From assembly GCF_003952225.1 (NCBI RefSeq), contig NZ_CP034437.1, positions 1,407,501 through 1,471,500 on the forward strand: a stretch of 64,000 nucleotides of DNA. Reading direction: 5' to 3'. Both the position numbers and the translations under genes were made by a program. Below, piece by piece: positions 35,231 to 44,272 of this stretch; positions within the stretch are counted from its first letter, which is position 1, and the number at the start of each line of letters is the position of its first letter. The notes beneath the pieces are model-generated. The model did no database searches. It had not been told where the DNA came from and worked only from the letters and a program-made list of their open reading frames with translations. This DNA comes from Paenibacillus albus. GTDB taxonomy: Bacteria > Bacillota > Bacilli > Paenibacillales > Paenibacillaceae.

Positions 35231-37303
35231 TTAAACGCTATCTCGCACCCATACCGCCATCTCGCCCACACCGCGATTCGCCCACGCATAATAAGGGATA
35301 AAGGTCGCGGTCATCGGCGATCTCGCCCAGCTCCCCTCGCTTGTATACAGCGGGGCATCCTCCTGCCAGTCTGCAGAACCAACCCGCTCAGCGGCGGCGG
35401 TGATGACGCTAAGTCCCCCGAGCAAGCCCGGATCGAATCGCACATCGGTCTCACCTTCGCTCGTGAGCATGATTTGATGCAGATTCGCGCCATTGTCCGC
35501 TTCCTCCATGCAGTAGACGAACGGTCCGCGTTGCAGGGCGGTTTTGCCGATCGTATCCCGGATCAGCGGATGACCCTTCATCCGCAGTACGGGCATTTCA
35601 AACGCGATGTTAACGACATCGCCAGCCTGCCAGATGCGCTTCAAGTCAACATACCCGCTGCCCGGAGTTCCTTCATTGGCCGTCACTGCACTTCCATTCA
35701 CCTGAATGTGATAACGGCCGCCGCACCAGCTCGGAATGCGAAGGGATAAGGTGAATTCGGCCTGAGCGTCATTTTGCTCCGTGTGTTCATTCTGCTCACT
35801 ATGCCCACTCTGCTCGATCCGCTCGATTTGCTCCACCTTCATCGCCACCTTGCCGTTCCACGCATAGTCCGACTCCTGCACGATGTGGACTCGCTGCCCA
35901 TCCAGCTCCCAGTCCATCTGCCCGCCTATGTAGAGATGGGTGTAGAGCGTTCGGTCCTGTACGGTATAGATGTATTGCCCGAGCGAAGCGAGCAGCCGCG
36001 CAATGTTAGGCGGGCAGCAGGCGCAGCCGAACCAGCCTTGACGTTCCGGCTTCACATGCTTGTAATTGTGATTATGCGCACAGGACGCAGGATGCACCTC
36101 CAGCGGATTCACGTAGAAGAAATGCCTGCCGTCCCGCGACATGCCGCTGACGACGGTATTATACAGCGCGCGTTCCAGCACATCGGCGTATTCACTTGAC
36201 ACGGGTTCGTACTGTAACATTCGCCATGCGAAGAAAATAAGTCCGATAGAAGCGCAGGTCTCGGCGTAAACCGTATCGCTCGGCAGATCGTAATCGAAGG
36301 TGAACGATTCGCCATGCGTCATCGAGCCGATGCCGCCGGTAATGTACATTCGCTTCGTGACGATATTCCGCCACAGCTTGCGGCAAGCCGCAAGCAGCTC
36401 GGCATCGCCGGTCTCCGCGGCTACGTCTGCCATTCCTGCGGACATGTAGACGAGCCGAACCGCATGGCCCTCCGCCGTATTCTGCTCGCGGACAGGCAGG
36501 TGCGCCTGGCTGTAAGCGTAATTTTGCGACATGAGCAGCCCGGGGAAATGAACCGAACCGCCGCGCCGATCCCATTCTTGCTTGTAGAAGTGAGGCTGCG
36601 TCCCGCGCTGATCAAGGAAGAACTGGCTGAGCGACAAGTACTTCTTGTCGCCGGTGACCCGGTACAGCTTCACGAGCGCAAGCTCAATCTCCTGATGCCC
36701 GTCGTAACCTTGCAGCTTGCCTGCATCCTCCGGGCCGAATACGGTTGCGATATAGTCCGCGAATCGCCGGGCAATACCGAGCACTACCGCGTTGCCGGTC
36801 GCCGTATAGTAGGAGACGGCGGCCTCAATGAGATGCCCCGCGCAGTAGAGCTCGTGGCATTCGTTCAAGTTCGTCCACCGCTTGCCCGGCTCCTTCAGAG
36901 TGAAATACGTATTGAGATAGCCATCGGGCTGCTGCGCGCGGGCAAGCAGATCAATCACTTCCTCCGCGATAAGCGCAAGCGCAGGGTCATCCTCTGTCGC
37001 GAGCAGATAGCCAGCCGCCTCGAGCCATTTTGACACGTCGCTGTCTTGAAACACCATGCCATAGAACGAGCCTTCCTCATCGCCCGCAGCAATGCGCAAA
37101 TTGCGAATCGCGTGGCTCGGTTCAGCACCGGGCACGCGGTCGTTCAGCGCCTCCCACTGGTAGGGCACCACGACATCGCGTACGAGGCGGATGTAGTCCG
37201 ACCAGAAACGATCTTCAATGTGGACGCTGCGGAGCGGAAGCGGCTGCGATCGCTTCAAGCGTGCACCGCTCGAAGCATTCTCCATTTGATTCATAAGGTT
37301 CAT
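35231..37303 (-). CDS. Beta-L-arabinofuranosidase, GH127 family
   Basis: About 690 residues, no signal peptide, so intracellular. It has the GH127 (DUF1680) layout: an (alpha/alpha)6 barrel with VYAETCASIG (Glu and Cys zinc ligands), and FGCACCPPNIARL, whose Cys residues (about 425-430) include the nucleophile and a zinc ligand. C-terminal beta-sandwich domains follow. An odd insert rich in Glu, Gln, His and Ser (IEQSGHSEQNEHTEQND) interrupts a beta-domain before FTLSLRIPSWCGG. Starts ATG 37303 or 37294 both fit GGGGTAAAGGA. It is the last gene of the LacI-controlled importer operon and starts 4 bp after the permease stop. Confidence 0.92.
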   Translation of the reverse strand: MNLMNQMENASSGARLKRSQPLPLRSVHIEDRFWSDYIRLVRDVVVPYQWEALNDRVPGAEPSHAIRNLRIAAGDEEGSFYGMVFQDSDVSKWLEAAGYLLATEDDPALALIAEEVIDLLARAQQPDGYLNTYFTLKEPGKRWTNLNECHELYCAGHLIEAAVSYYTATGNAVVLGIARRFADYIATVFGPEDAGKLQGYDGHQEIELALVKLYRVTGDKKYLSLSQFFLDQRGTQPHFYKQEWDRRGGSVHFPGLLMSQNYAYSQAHLPVREQNTAEGHAVRLVYMSAGMADVAAETGDAELLAACRKLWRNIVTKRMYITGGIGSMTHGESFTFDYDLPSDTVYAETCASIGLIFFAWRMLQYEPVSSEYADVLERALYNTVVSGMSRDGRHFFYVNPLEVHPASCAHNHNYKHVKPERQGWFGCACCPPNIARLLASLGQYIYTVQDRTLYTHLYIGGQMDWELDGQRVHIVQESDYAWNGKVAMKVEQIERIEQSGHSEQNEHTEQNDAQAEFTLSLRIPSWCGGRYHIQVNGSAVTANEGTPGSGYVDLKRIWQAGDVVNIAFEMPVLRMKGHPLIRDTIGKTALQRGPFVYCMEEADNGANLHQIMLTSEGETDVRFDPGLLGGLSVITAAAERVGSADWQEDAPLYTSEGSWARSPMTATFIPYYAWANRGVGEMAVWVRDSV

Positions 37304-37307
37304 TCCT

Positions 37308-38138
37308 TTACCCCTTGATTCCGGTCGTGGCGATGCCTTCAATGAAGTAGCGTTGACCGATTAGAAATACGATAATGGCGGGAAACACAACGATGATCGT
37401 TGCAGCCATGAGCAGGTTGTATGGCGTATTCAGCGCGCCGCGAAGCGTGGAGAGACCGAGTGCGACCGTGTACAGCTGCTCCCGGCCGAGATAGACGAGC
37501 TGTCCGAGAAAATCATTCCACACGCCGACGAACGTAAACAGCAGGACAACGACCATGGCGGGCCGAATGAGCGGCAAAATGATTTTTCGGTAAATCATGA
37601 AGTAGCTCGCGCCGTCAATAATAGCCGATTCATCCAGCTCCCGAGGAATGGTCAGCAGAAACTGCCGGAACAGGAAGATGTTGAACGAGCCTCCGCCGAA
37701 GAAGGCAGGCAGAATAAGCGGCCAGAATGTGTTCGTGAGTCCGAGCTTGGACCAGCCCACATACAAGGGGACGAGCGTAATGATGCTTGGCAGCAGAATC
37801 GTCATGATGACGAGGGAGAACCAGAAGCTGCGAAGCGGGAACTCTACCCTTGCGAACGAGAAGGCAGCGATGCTGCTCGTGAACGCGACGCCGATCAGAA
37901 CAGGCACGATGATGATGAACGTATTCCTGAAATCCCGGCCAAAATGGACACGGTCCATCACGTCGGTATAGTTGCTGACTCTGAAGGCGGAGGGAACCCA
38001 TTTTGGCGGAAACTGCATCGTCTCGACGAGATTCATGAGGGAGGTCCGCAGAATCCAGTACATGGGCAGCAGCACCATCAATGTAAGTAGGATGAGCATC
38101 AAGTACGTGAACAGGCGGCCGCCGTAGCGCGTAGCCAT
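37308..38138 (-). CDS. Carbohydrate ABC transporter permease (MalG/AraQ type)
   Basis: A 276-residue membrane protein with six predicted helices. It has the EAA motif RELDESAIIDGASYFMIYRK followed by IILPLIRPA and the MalG-type ending GQRYFIEGIATTGIKG. The start ATG overlaps the upstream permease stop by one base. It lies between the MalF-type permease and the arabinofuranosidase in a minus-strand operon, so the transported sugar is probably an arabino-oligosaccharide. Confidence 0.93.
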   Translation of the reverse strand: MATRYGGRLFTYLMLILLTLMVLLPMYWILRTSLMNLVETMQFPPKWVPSAFRVSNYTDVMDRVHFGRDFRNTFIIIVPVLIGVAFTSSIAAFSFARVEFPLRSFWFSLVIMTILLPSIITLVPLYVGWSKLGLTNTFWPLILPAFFGGGSFNIFLFRQFLLTIPRELDESAIIDGASYFMIYRKIILPLIRPAMVVVLLFTFVGVWNDFLGQLVYLGREQLYTVALGLSTLRGALNTPYNLLMAATIIVVFPAIIVFLIGQRYFIEGIATTGIKG

Positions 38139-39061
38139 CAGTCTCTCCCTCCTTCATAGTGAACCCAGAATCGCGATACTCGGAACAGCAGCAGCGTCAG
38201 CACGGAGACGATGACGAACAGCACCATGGCGAGCGCGCAGGCATAGCCCATGTTCATATGCTTGAACGCTTCGCGGTAGATGAGGAATGCATAGAACAGG
38301 GCAGAATCGTTCGGGCCGCCGCCCTGCGTGCCGAGCGTATACGTCTGCGTGAAGGTGGTGACGGAGTTCACGAAGGCGAGAATGATGTTATAGAAAATGA
38401 CCGGCGACATGAGCGGAATCGTAACCGAACGCAGCTTGCTCCACCAGCCGCCGCCGTCAATCTCGACCGCCTCAAGCAAGTGACGGGGCACATCCTGCAA
38501 GCCTGCAAGGAAGATGACGATGATATTGCCCGAAGCCCATACCGACATAATGATGATGGACGGGATGACCGTGCCCGGGCTGCTCACCCACATTTGCTTC
38601 GGAATGCCGAACCATCCGAGAATATGATTGATGACGCCGAAATCGATGTCATAGAGCCAATACCAGATTAAGCTGGTGGCCAGAATCGGGATGACGGAGG
38701 GCAGGTAGAACACGGAGCGGAAGAAGGCACGACCACGAATGTTCTGGTTCAGCAGCAGCGCGACGATGAAGCAGAAGACGATGCAAGCGAGCACGTTGCC
38801 GAAGGAGTAGTACGCGGTTACCCGCAGCGATTTGGTGAAGAACAGATCCTCGGTGAAGATTTTGTGGTAGTTGCCGAATCCGATCCACTGCTCCGCGTGA
38901 AAAATATCCCATTTGGTGAAGCTTAGATACAAACAGTACAAGAGCGGCGCCACCGTAAACAGCAGAACACCCAAGATGGCAGGCGTAATGCTCAAGTAGG
39001 CAAAAGTAATCCGCTGCCGCGTATGGTTCCGATAGCTTGTCGTCTTCCCCCGCATCGTCAA
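38138..39061 (-). CDS. Carbohydrate ABC transporter permease (MalF/UgpA type)
   Basis: A 307-residue membrane protein, six predicted helices, EAA motif RHLLEAVEIDGGGWWSKLRS followed by VTIPLMSPV. The N-terminal helix FAYLSITPAILGVLLFTVAPLL is typical of MalF-type permeases. It lies 86 bp downstream of the binding-protein gene and overlaps the MalG-type partner by one base. Confidence 0.93.
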   Translation of the reverse strand: MTMRGKTTSYRNHTRQRITFAYLSITPAILGVLLFTVAPLLYCLYLSFTKWDIFHAEQWIGFGNYHKIFTEDLFFTKSLRVTAYYSFGNVLACIVFCFIVALLLNQNIRGRAFFRSVFYLPSVIPILATSLIWYWLYDIDFGVINHILGWFGIPKQMWVSSPGTVIPSIIIMSVWASGNIIVIFLAGLQDVPRHLLEAVEIDGGGWWSKLRSVTIPLMSPVIFYNIILAFVNSVTTFTQTYTLGTQGGGPNDSALFYAFLIYREAFKHMNMGYACALAMVLFVIVSVLTLLLFRVSRFWVHYEGGRD

Positions 39062-39147
39062 TGCCTTCGTCCTCCCTTAGGCAGCCGAAGTGCAAGGAGG
39101 CTGCTGTTCAAACTAAGCAGCAGCCCCTTCGCCTGCCAGCCGTCCAA

Positions 39148-40617
39148 CTACTCAATCGCTTTGCCGCTGTCGAAGATCGCTTGAATCTTCGGCATCATTT
39201 CGTCAATCGCTTGCTGCGCGGTCTTCGTGCCGAGCCAGACCGGATCAAGACCCGGATTGAGCACTTCGCCGATACGGCTGTAGGTCGGGAGGAAGAACCA
39301 AGGTGTCGGGTAGGTGGCCTTCAGCGCATAATCAATAACAGCTGTCCGGTACTCTGGCGGATGGACTGGGCTTGCCGTCCATTTCTTAATAAGCGCATCG
39401 TCTGTATACCAGTTCGCTTCCGTCGGCATCCAGACGCCGCTGTCGAAGTTCGCTTGGCTGTTGTTCGGATCCATAATGTATTTGTACAGCTCGATCACTT
39501 CATCCTTATGCTTGGTCGTGTTGAAGATGACAACCGGCGTGCCGGTGTTCGTCGTTGCCGGCTTCTTGAAGATCGGCAGGACGCCGATGCCGTTCTTCAA
39601 TCCTTGGCTCAGCTGCGGGTTGATGTTAACGAGCTCCCACTGCCCGGACGTGACCATCGCTACTTTCTTCGTCAGGAGACGCTGGCCGACATCGCCAAGG
39701 TTGGCAGCCTGTGCAGGCAGCGGCGCAACATGCTCCTTCAAGGCGAGATCAGCGACCTTCTGGATCGCTTCAATTGTCTCCGGCTTATCGAGCAGCAGCT
39801 CCTTGCCGTCCTGCGTTACTTCACCACCTCCATTGCTGATTGCAAACGGAGTCCAGAAGAAGTCGGCAGAAGTCGAGACTTGAATGCCATACTGTACGAT
39901 ATTGTCCTTGTCGAAACCTGTTTCGTCCGGGTGCTTGCCATTCTTGTCGAGCGTCAGCTTGCGAGCGACTTCAAGCATTTGATCCCAAGTCCATGCTTTC
40001 TCGGTCTCGGCAGGCGGGTATTCCAGGTGAACGTCGTCGAACAGCTGCTTGTTGTAGTGGAGGAGGATGATTTCATTCGCAATGCTGTAGCCAAGAAGCT
40101 TGCCGTCCGGGGATACGAATTTATTGCTTTCAATCTTCGGTGTTACCGATCCGTTCTCGTAGAAAGGAGTGAGGTCGAGCAGCTTGCCGGATTCATTCCA
40201 CTTGAGGGCGTCGGCTTCGAGCAGGTTGCCAATGTCGGGGAGTGTGTCTGAAGCTGCCATGGCGGTCAGCTTCGCGCCGTAGTCGTTGTAGGGGATGTTC
40301 TGGTAGTCGATCTTAATGTTCGGATGCAGCTCTTCGAACTTGTCGAGCACTTTCCGATACGACTTCGCTTCCTCGCTGTTCGCCCAGTCCGTGTACGTGA
40401 GCGTGACCTTTTCCTTCGAGGTGTCTGCTTTGCTGGATGTATTCGCCGAAGTGTCAGCATCGTCCTTCGCTGCTGCGTTCTGATTCGCCGCTTTGTTCGC
40501 GTTTGCGTTTGAGTTTGAGCTCGAATTCGAATTCGAGTTTGAGCTGCAGCCGACAAGCAGTGCAGCGGTGAGGAAGATGAGTGAAGCTGGTTTTCCATAC
40601 CTGCTAACAGACCCCAT
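39148..40617 (-). CDS. Carbohydrate ABC transporter substrate-binding lipoprotein (family 1)
   Basis: A 489-residue lipoprotein. The signal peptide ends in lipobox LVGC, followed by a low-complexity linker of about 45 residues of Ser, Asn, Ala, Lys and Asp. The mature part is an SBP_bac_1 sugar-binding protein (VTLTYTDWANSEEAKSYRKV then DYQNIPYNDYGAKL). GGAGG precedes ATG 40617. First gene of the minus-strand importer, permease, permease, GH127 operon. A palindrome TTAAACGTTTAA upstream suggests control by the adjacent LacI-type regulator. Confidence 0.93.
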   Translation of the reverse strand: MGSVSRYGKPASLIFLTAALLVGCSSNSNSNSSSNSNANANKAANQNAAAKDDADTSANTSSKADTSKEKVTLTYTDWANSEEAKSYRKVLDKFEELHPNIKIDYQNIPYNDYGAKLTAMAASDTLPDIGNLLEADALKWNESGKLLDLTPFYENGSVTPKIESNKFVSPDGKLLGYSIANEIILLHYNKQLFDDVHLEYPPAETEKAWTWDQMLEVARKLTLDKNGKHPDETGFDKDNIVQYGIQVSTSADFFWTPFAISNGGGEVTQDGKELLLDKPETIEAIQKVADLALKEHVAPLPAQAANLGDVGQRLLTKKVAMVTSGQWELVNINPQLSQGLKNGIGVLPIFKKPATTNTGTPVVIFNTTKHKDEVIELYKYIMDPNNSQANFDSGVWMPTEANWYTDDALIKKWTASPVHPPEYRTAVIDYALKATYPTPWFFLPTYSRIGEVLNPGLDPVWLGTKTAQQAIDEMMPKIQAIFDSGKAIE

Positions 40618-40642
40618 GCTAACGCCTCCAATTTCGCAAATA

Positions 40643-40671
40643 AATATATACTTAAACCCTGCGCAGGTTAA
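40643..40671 (-). promoter_or_regulatory. Promoter of the arabino-oligosaccharide importer operon
   Basis: On the minus strand TTAACC (40671-40666), 17 bp, TATATT (40648-40643). A CCTGCGCAGG palindrome (40658-40667) lies across the -35 and spacer. Confidence 0.45.
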
Positions 40672-40680
40672 AGTCGAAAT

Positions 40681-40692
40681 TTAAACGTTTAA
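40681..40692. promoter_or_regulatory. LacI-type operator candidate upstream of importer operon
   Basis: Perfect palindrome TTAAACGTTTAA centred on AAACGTTT. The same core appears in the 16-bp palindrome in front of the lacI-type gene. Confidence 0.65.
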
Positions 40693-40721
40693 CTTTTTGG
40701 TGAAAAGAAAAGGGGATGCGC

Positions 40722-41768
40722 TTACATCACCCTTGCTGGCGGTGCTACGGAATCGCGTTCGATGAGCTTGCAGGCAGGCAGATGATTCGCCGGGTCAGGC
40801 GTTTCGCCGCGGATAATGCACATGAGCGAATCCATCGCTTGGAAGCCCATTTCATGCAGCGGAAGATCCATCGTCGTAATTTGCGGGATTAAGTAGCTGC
40901 TGAATTCGCGGTTGTCGAAGCCGACTACGGAGAGGTCGTGCGGAATTGTTACTCCGGCTTCAGATGCGGCGCGCAGTACGCCGACGGCCATGACATCGTT
41001 CATCGCGACAATTGCAGTCGGGCGCTCATCTAGTGCGAGAAGCTCCTGGGTCAAACGGTAACCGGACTCGGCTTCCCAGTCTCCAAGCTTAATAAGCTGC
41101 GGATCGAATGGCAGCTGAAACTCTGTAATTGCTTTGTAGTAACCGTTGAACCGAAGTCTGGAAGGAAGTGAATTCATGATGCCGCTTATGATGGCGATGC
41201 GCGTATGCCCTTGTGATGCAAGGTGGGACATCGCTTCGAAGGAAGCTTGCTCGTCGTTGTACTGGATGGAAGGGTCGTTCTGCGTATAGCAGTAGGTGTA
41301 TATGATCGGCTTGCCTGCAGTATCGATCAGGCCAGTCAGATCACGGGGATGCGCGCCAATATAGATAATGCCTTCAACTTGCTTGCTTAGCAGCTCGTTT
41401 ACGGCGTTCTCCGCGTACTTGCGATAGTCGTCCAGCTGATCAAAGTTATGGCCGATTCGTTTGTGCAGCCGCAGATTGGTCAGCAGAATATGCATGTCGT
41501 GACGGTCCGCGAAGTCGTTAATACCGTCGATAATTTCCGGTACGTTGAAGACGGTAACGTCCTCGGCAATAACGCCAATCGTGTTCGTACGCCTGCTCTT
41601 AAGACTCTTGGCGATATCGTTGGGCTTATAGTTTAGCTCTTCGATAACCCGGAGCACACGTTCCCGCGTCTTATGCTTGACGTTGCGCGTACCGTTAAGC
41701 ACGTAAGATACAGTAGCTGTGGACACGTCGGCTTTCGCGGCAATTTCCTTGATTCCGATTCTGGTCAT
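40722..41768 (-). CDS. LacI family transcriptional regulator
   Basis: 348 residues. The N-terminal LacI helix-turn-helix reads IGIKEIAAKADVSTATVSYVLNG, with the hinge PNDIAKSLKSRRTNTIGVI, and is followed by a periplasmic-binding-protein-like effector domain ending in SVVGFDNREFSSYLIPQITTMD. GGAGG 10 nt before ATG 41768 sets the start; the frame upstream adds seven residues. It is oriented head-to-tail before the importer and GH127 operon. Palindromes with core AAACGTTT stand before both, so it probably represses itself and the operon. Effector likely an arabinose-derived sugar. Confidence 0.93.
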   Translation of the reverse strand: MTRIGIKEIAAKADVSTATVSYVLNGTRNVKHKTRERVLRVIEELNYKPNDIAKSLKSRRTNTIGVIAEDVTVFNVPEIIDGINDFADRHDMHILLTNLRLHKRIGHNFDQLDDYRKYAENAVNELLSKQVEGIIYIGAHPRDLTGLIDTAGKPIIYTYCYTQNDPSIQYNDEQASFEAMSHLASQGHTRIAIISGIMNSLPSRLRFNGYYKAITEFQLPFDPQLIKLGDWEAESGYRLTQELLALDERPTAIVAMNDVMAVGVLRAASEAGVTIPHDLSVVGFDNREFSSYLIPQITTMDLPLHEMGFQAMDSLMCIIRGETPDPANHLPACKLIERDSVAPPARVM

Positions 41769-41803
41769 GGGTACGAACCTCCGATCCACCGTTTCAAGCT
41801 ATT

Positions 41804-41819
41804 ATCTAAACGTTTAGAT
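41804..41819. promoter_or_regulatory. Operator palindrome of the LacI-type gene
   Basis: A 16-bp perfect palindrome, ATCTAAACGTTTAGAT, just downstream of the predicted -10 box (about 12 bp). It fits autoregulation and shares its core with 40681-40692. Confidence 0.7.
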
Positions 41820-41830
41820 TTCTTAATTTG

Positions 41831-41860
41831 GTTATATCATGGGCGATCCATTTTTTGCAA
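41831..41860 (-). promoter_or_regulatory. Promoter of LacI-type gene with cre-like overlap
   Basis: On the minus strand TTGCAA (41860-41855), 18 bp, TATAAC (41836-41831). TGCAAGCGCTTTTT on the plus strand (41856-41869) matches 12 of 14 cre positions and covers the -35 box. Confidence 0.5.
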
Positions 41861-41979
41861 GCGCTTTTTTAAGAGGCTAGGGCAAATGCCCGAAGGGCTC
41901 TGGAAATAAGTTGCTATAGGAAGAAAAGTGCTTGTTTTGTAGAATTATAGTAGATCTTGGCGCAGATAGGGAGAATAAA

Positions 41980-42486
41980 ATGAACGAAGAAATGCTTTTT
42001 AAAGGCGTATATACACTATCACTAAAGGAGTATAGAGCGTTTACGTTGTACCACCAAAGAAATCAGCTTCGGTTCTACCCCGTGTTTATCTTTCTCGTTT
42101 TTTCTGTAACGGTATTGTTTAGCGGCGGACATATTTCGGATTGGGCTTATTTTGTGCCCATTGGAGTCGGGGTTGCGGTAGCAGTAAGCTTACTCTCATA
42201 CCTATCGGTAATCTTTAGGACGCACCGCGTTTATAAATCAAATAAAATCATTCAAAAAGATCAAACCATTGAGTTATCTGAACGAGGATTGCATCTAACA
42301 TCAGTCAACAGCACTTCATGGATCGAGTGGACTGACGTCTATAAAGCAGTTGAATCCAAGTCTCAATACTTGATTTACATCTCGAAAAATCAGGCCGTAG
42401 TCGTTCCCAAAGAGAAGGTGGACCATATCAAACTAAGCGCAGTCCTCCAAACCTTCATGGACGCCAAAAAATTGCGAATATCCTAA
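41980..42486 (+). CDS. YcxB-like membrane protein
   Basis: About 168 residues. Two membrane helices (about 30-46 and 55-75) are followed by a cytosolic C-terminal domain containing ERGLHLTSVNSTSWIEWTDV and AVVVPKEKV, typical of the YcxB-like C-terminal domain. GGGAGA precedes ATG 41980; the open frame upstream lacks a ribosome site. Function unknown. It diverges from the LacI-type gene and is AT-richer than its neighbours. Confidence 0.75.
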   Translation: MNEEMLFKGVYTLSLKEYRAFTLYHQRNQLRFYPVFIFLVFSVTVLFSGGHISDWAYFVPIGVGVAVAVSLLSYLSVIFRTHRVYKSNKIIQKDQTIELSERGLHLTSVNSTSWIEWTDVYKAVESKSQYLIYISKNQAVVVPKEKVDHIKLSAVLQTFMDAKKLRIS

Positions 42487-42595
42487 TCTTCCATACGGTC
42501 GCCAATCTAACGTTTTGCTTATATTCTCCTCATAATTATCTGAAACTTGCCTGCTATGATGAGTGCAAAGAGAGTTACTAGAGGAGTGGATTAGA

Positions 42596-42769
42596 ATGAC
42601 AGAGCTTACGAAAGAAGTGCAGTCGCTTGTTAATCAGCTTCATCTATCCGATCAAGAAATTGCAGAGAAGTTCCAGTTCACGCAGCATGGCAAGAAGCTT
42701 ACGCTCGATGAATCCGTCCGGTTTATCTCGTTCCTGAAGCAGGAGCTTCTGACAACGACTGAAGCCTAA
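42596..42769 (+). CDS. Small unknown protein, 57 residues
   Basis: A small, soluble, probably helical protein (MTELTKEVQSLVNQLHLSDQ at the N-terminus). GAGGAGTGG lies about 8 nt before ATG 42596. Codon use is normal and a terminator-like hairpin follows, which supports a real gene. I do not recognise a family. Confidence 0.65.
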   Translation: MTELTKEVQSLVNQLHLSDQEIAEKFQFTQHGKKLTLDESVRFISFLKQELLTTTEA

Positions 42770-42807
42770 ACGTCAGCATAATCGTTCATCTATACGAAGG
42801 CTTTCTT

Positions 42808-42844
42808 CAAGTAGAATGGTCTACTTGGGGGAGGTCTTTTTTTT
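42808..42844 (+). terminator. Probable terminator after small gene
   Basis: CAAGTAG (42808-42814) pairs with CTACTTG (42821-42827). GGGGAGGTC separates the stem from a T run. Confidence 0.45.
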
Positions 42845-42865
42845 ATGTATAAAGCCGATATATCA

Positions 42866-42900
42866 TTTCCAATTGGAAAACGCGATATATCATGATATAT
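42866..42900. promoter_or_regulatory. Two palindromes in control region of GntR-type gene
   Basis: TTTCCAATTGGAAA (42866-42879) and ATATATCATGATATAT (42885-42900), both perfect, lie 70-105 bp before the regulator start. The CCAATTGG core resembles the inverted repeat at 44216-44239. Likely operators. Confidence 0.5.
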
Positions 42901-42970
42901 TGGTATATAAGAATTATTAACGAAGCTGCCCTGGCGGCGCGCCATTGTCAGTTTATGGAGGTCACCACTT

Positions 42971-44140
42971 ATGTCAGGCGAGTCCGGATCCAAACCGATG
43001 TATGAGAGAATATTCGAAGAGCTGCGCGATCAAATTATAGAGCGAAAGTACGGAGTCGGCGACCGAGTCCCATCCGAGAAGGAGCTTGGCGACGAGCACG
43101 GCGTCAGCCGCATTACGAGCAAGAAAGCGCTGGAAATGCTGGCGACAGAGGGCTATATCATCCGCCAGGCGGGGCGTGGGTCATTCGTGGCAGAGCCGCA
43201 GCAGAAACCGCATGCCAAAGCAGCGAGCGGCACGGGGCAGCAGGGACAGTCGCGACATCCGGGAGGCAAGCTGCTGATTGGGCTTGTCATTACCGATTTC
43301 GCGGACAGCTACGGCACCGCGCTGATTTACGGTATGGAAGAAGCGTCCCGCGCAAACGACAGCTATCTCGTGCTGCGCCGCTCCTTCGGCAGCCCGGAGT
43401 ATGAGGAGCAAGCGATTCAAGGGCTGCTGGAGCTGGGAGTTGACGGGCTTATTATATTTCCGGCGCAAGGCGAGTACTTCAATGCGGAGATCTTGAAGCT
43501 TGCCATTACGAAATTCCCGTTCGTGCTTATTGACCGCCATCTGAAAGGGATATCTGCAGGCTCTATTAGTACGGACAACGTGAAAGCGGCAATCGAGGGC
43601 ACGAACTATCTCTTCGGTCTTGGGCATAAGTCGATTGCGTTCTTAACGCCTCCGCCGATGGATACTACGGCCATCGAAGAGCGAATTGAAGGCTTTATTC
43701 AAGCGCATGCAGAGGGCGGCATTATAGTCGACCGCGAGCTGTGGATGGAAGATATTACATCTTCACTCCCGCAAGGCAATGCTGAGGATAATCGGGTGCG
43801 CGACGTCGAGAAGATTGCCAGCCACCTCCGGGAGCATCCGCAGATTACAGCGATTTTTGCGACGGAGTACAACATTGCGCAGCTAGCGCAGCGCGCGGCG
43901 AATGAGCTGGGGCTGAAAGTGCCAGAGGATTTGTCGATCATTTGCTTTGACAGTCCGGAGATTAACGGCGCATTCCCGCTTACCCATATGAAGCAGAACC
44001 AGCTCGAGATGGGGCGGGTTGCCTTCGAGAACGTCCTGAAGCTGCGGGCCGGCGAGACGCTCCCGAACAAGACGCTGCTGGATGCGACGCTGATGCTTGG
44101 CAAGTCAACTGGACCTATGAGGCTGCGGGAGCCTAAATAA
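42971..44140 (+). CDS. GntR-family regulator with LacI-type sugar-binding domain (AraR-like architecture)
   Basis: 389 residues. The N-terminal GntR winged helix (about 8-75) contains GDRVPSEKELGDEHGVSRIT and ATEGYIIRQAGRGSFV. A linker of about 25 residues follows, then a periplasmic-binding-protein-like effector domain from IGLVITDFADSYGTALIYG to LSIICFDSPEINGAFPLTHM. This domain pair is that of B. subtilis AraR. GGAGGT precedes ATG 42971. It stands just upstream of three GH76 genes on the same strand, with a terminator between, so it probably controls them through nearby inverted repeats. Confidence 0.92.
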   Translation: MSGESGSKPMYERIFEELRDQIIERKYGVGDRVPSEKELGDEHGVSRITSKKALEMLATEGYIIRQAGRGSFVAEPQQKPHAKAASGTGQQGQSRHPGGKLLIGLVITDFADSYGTALIYGMEEASRANDSYLVLRRSFGSPEYEEQAIQGLLELGVDGLIIFPAQGEYFNAEILKLAITKFPFVLIDRHLKGISAGSISTDNVKAAIEGTNYLFGLGHKSIAFLTPPPMDTTAIEERIEGFIQAHAEGGIIVDRELWMEDITSSLPQGNAEDNRVRDVEKIASHLREHPQITAIFATEYNIAQLAQRAANELGLKVPEDLSIICFDSPEINGAFPLTHMKQNQLEMGRVAFENVLKLRAGETLPNKTLLDATLMLGKSTGPMRLREPK

Positions 44141-44170
44141 TGAACTGCAAAAAAAGACGCAGGACCAGAC

Positions 44171-44207
44171 AAAAGCCCTTTGGCGCAAACGCGCCAGAGG
44201 GCTTTTT
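44171..44207 (+). terminator. Terminator after GntR-type regulator
   Basis: AAAAGCCCTTTGGCGC pairs with GCGCCAGAGGGCTTTT over a four-base loop with one mismatch, then T. Confidence 0.88.
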
Positions 44208-44215
44208 CTATTAAT

Positions 44216-44239
44216 ATACCAATTACTTATAATTGGTAT
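44216..44239. promoter_or_regulatory. Candidate operator upstream of GH76 genes
   Basis: Perfect 10-bp inverted repeat ATACCAATTA / TAATTGGTAT with spacer CTTA, about 34 bp upstream of the -35 box of the GH76 promoter. Confidence 0.6.
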
Positions 44240-44272
44240 GAAACTAAACTTAATTGTTATGTATAAAGCATA

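Noticed and set aside
36314-37033. 239-residue plus-strand open frame inside the GH127 region
   Set aside because: Antisense to a well-supported gene, with Arg-rich shadow composition and no ribosome site.
39037-40251. 404-residue plus-strand open frame
   Set aside because: Antisense to a binding-protein gene whose lipobox and fold are clear; no motif.
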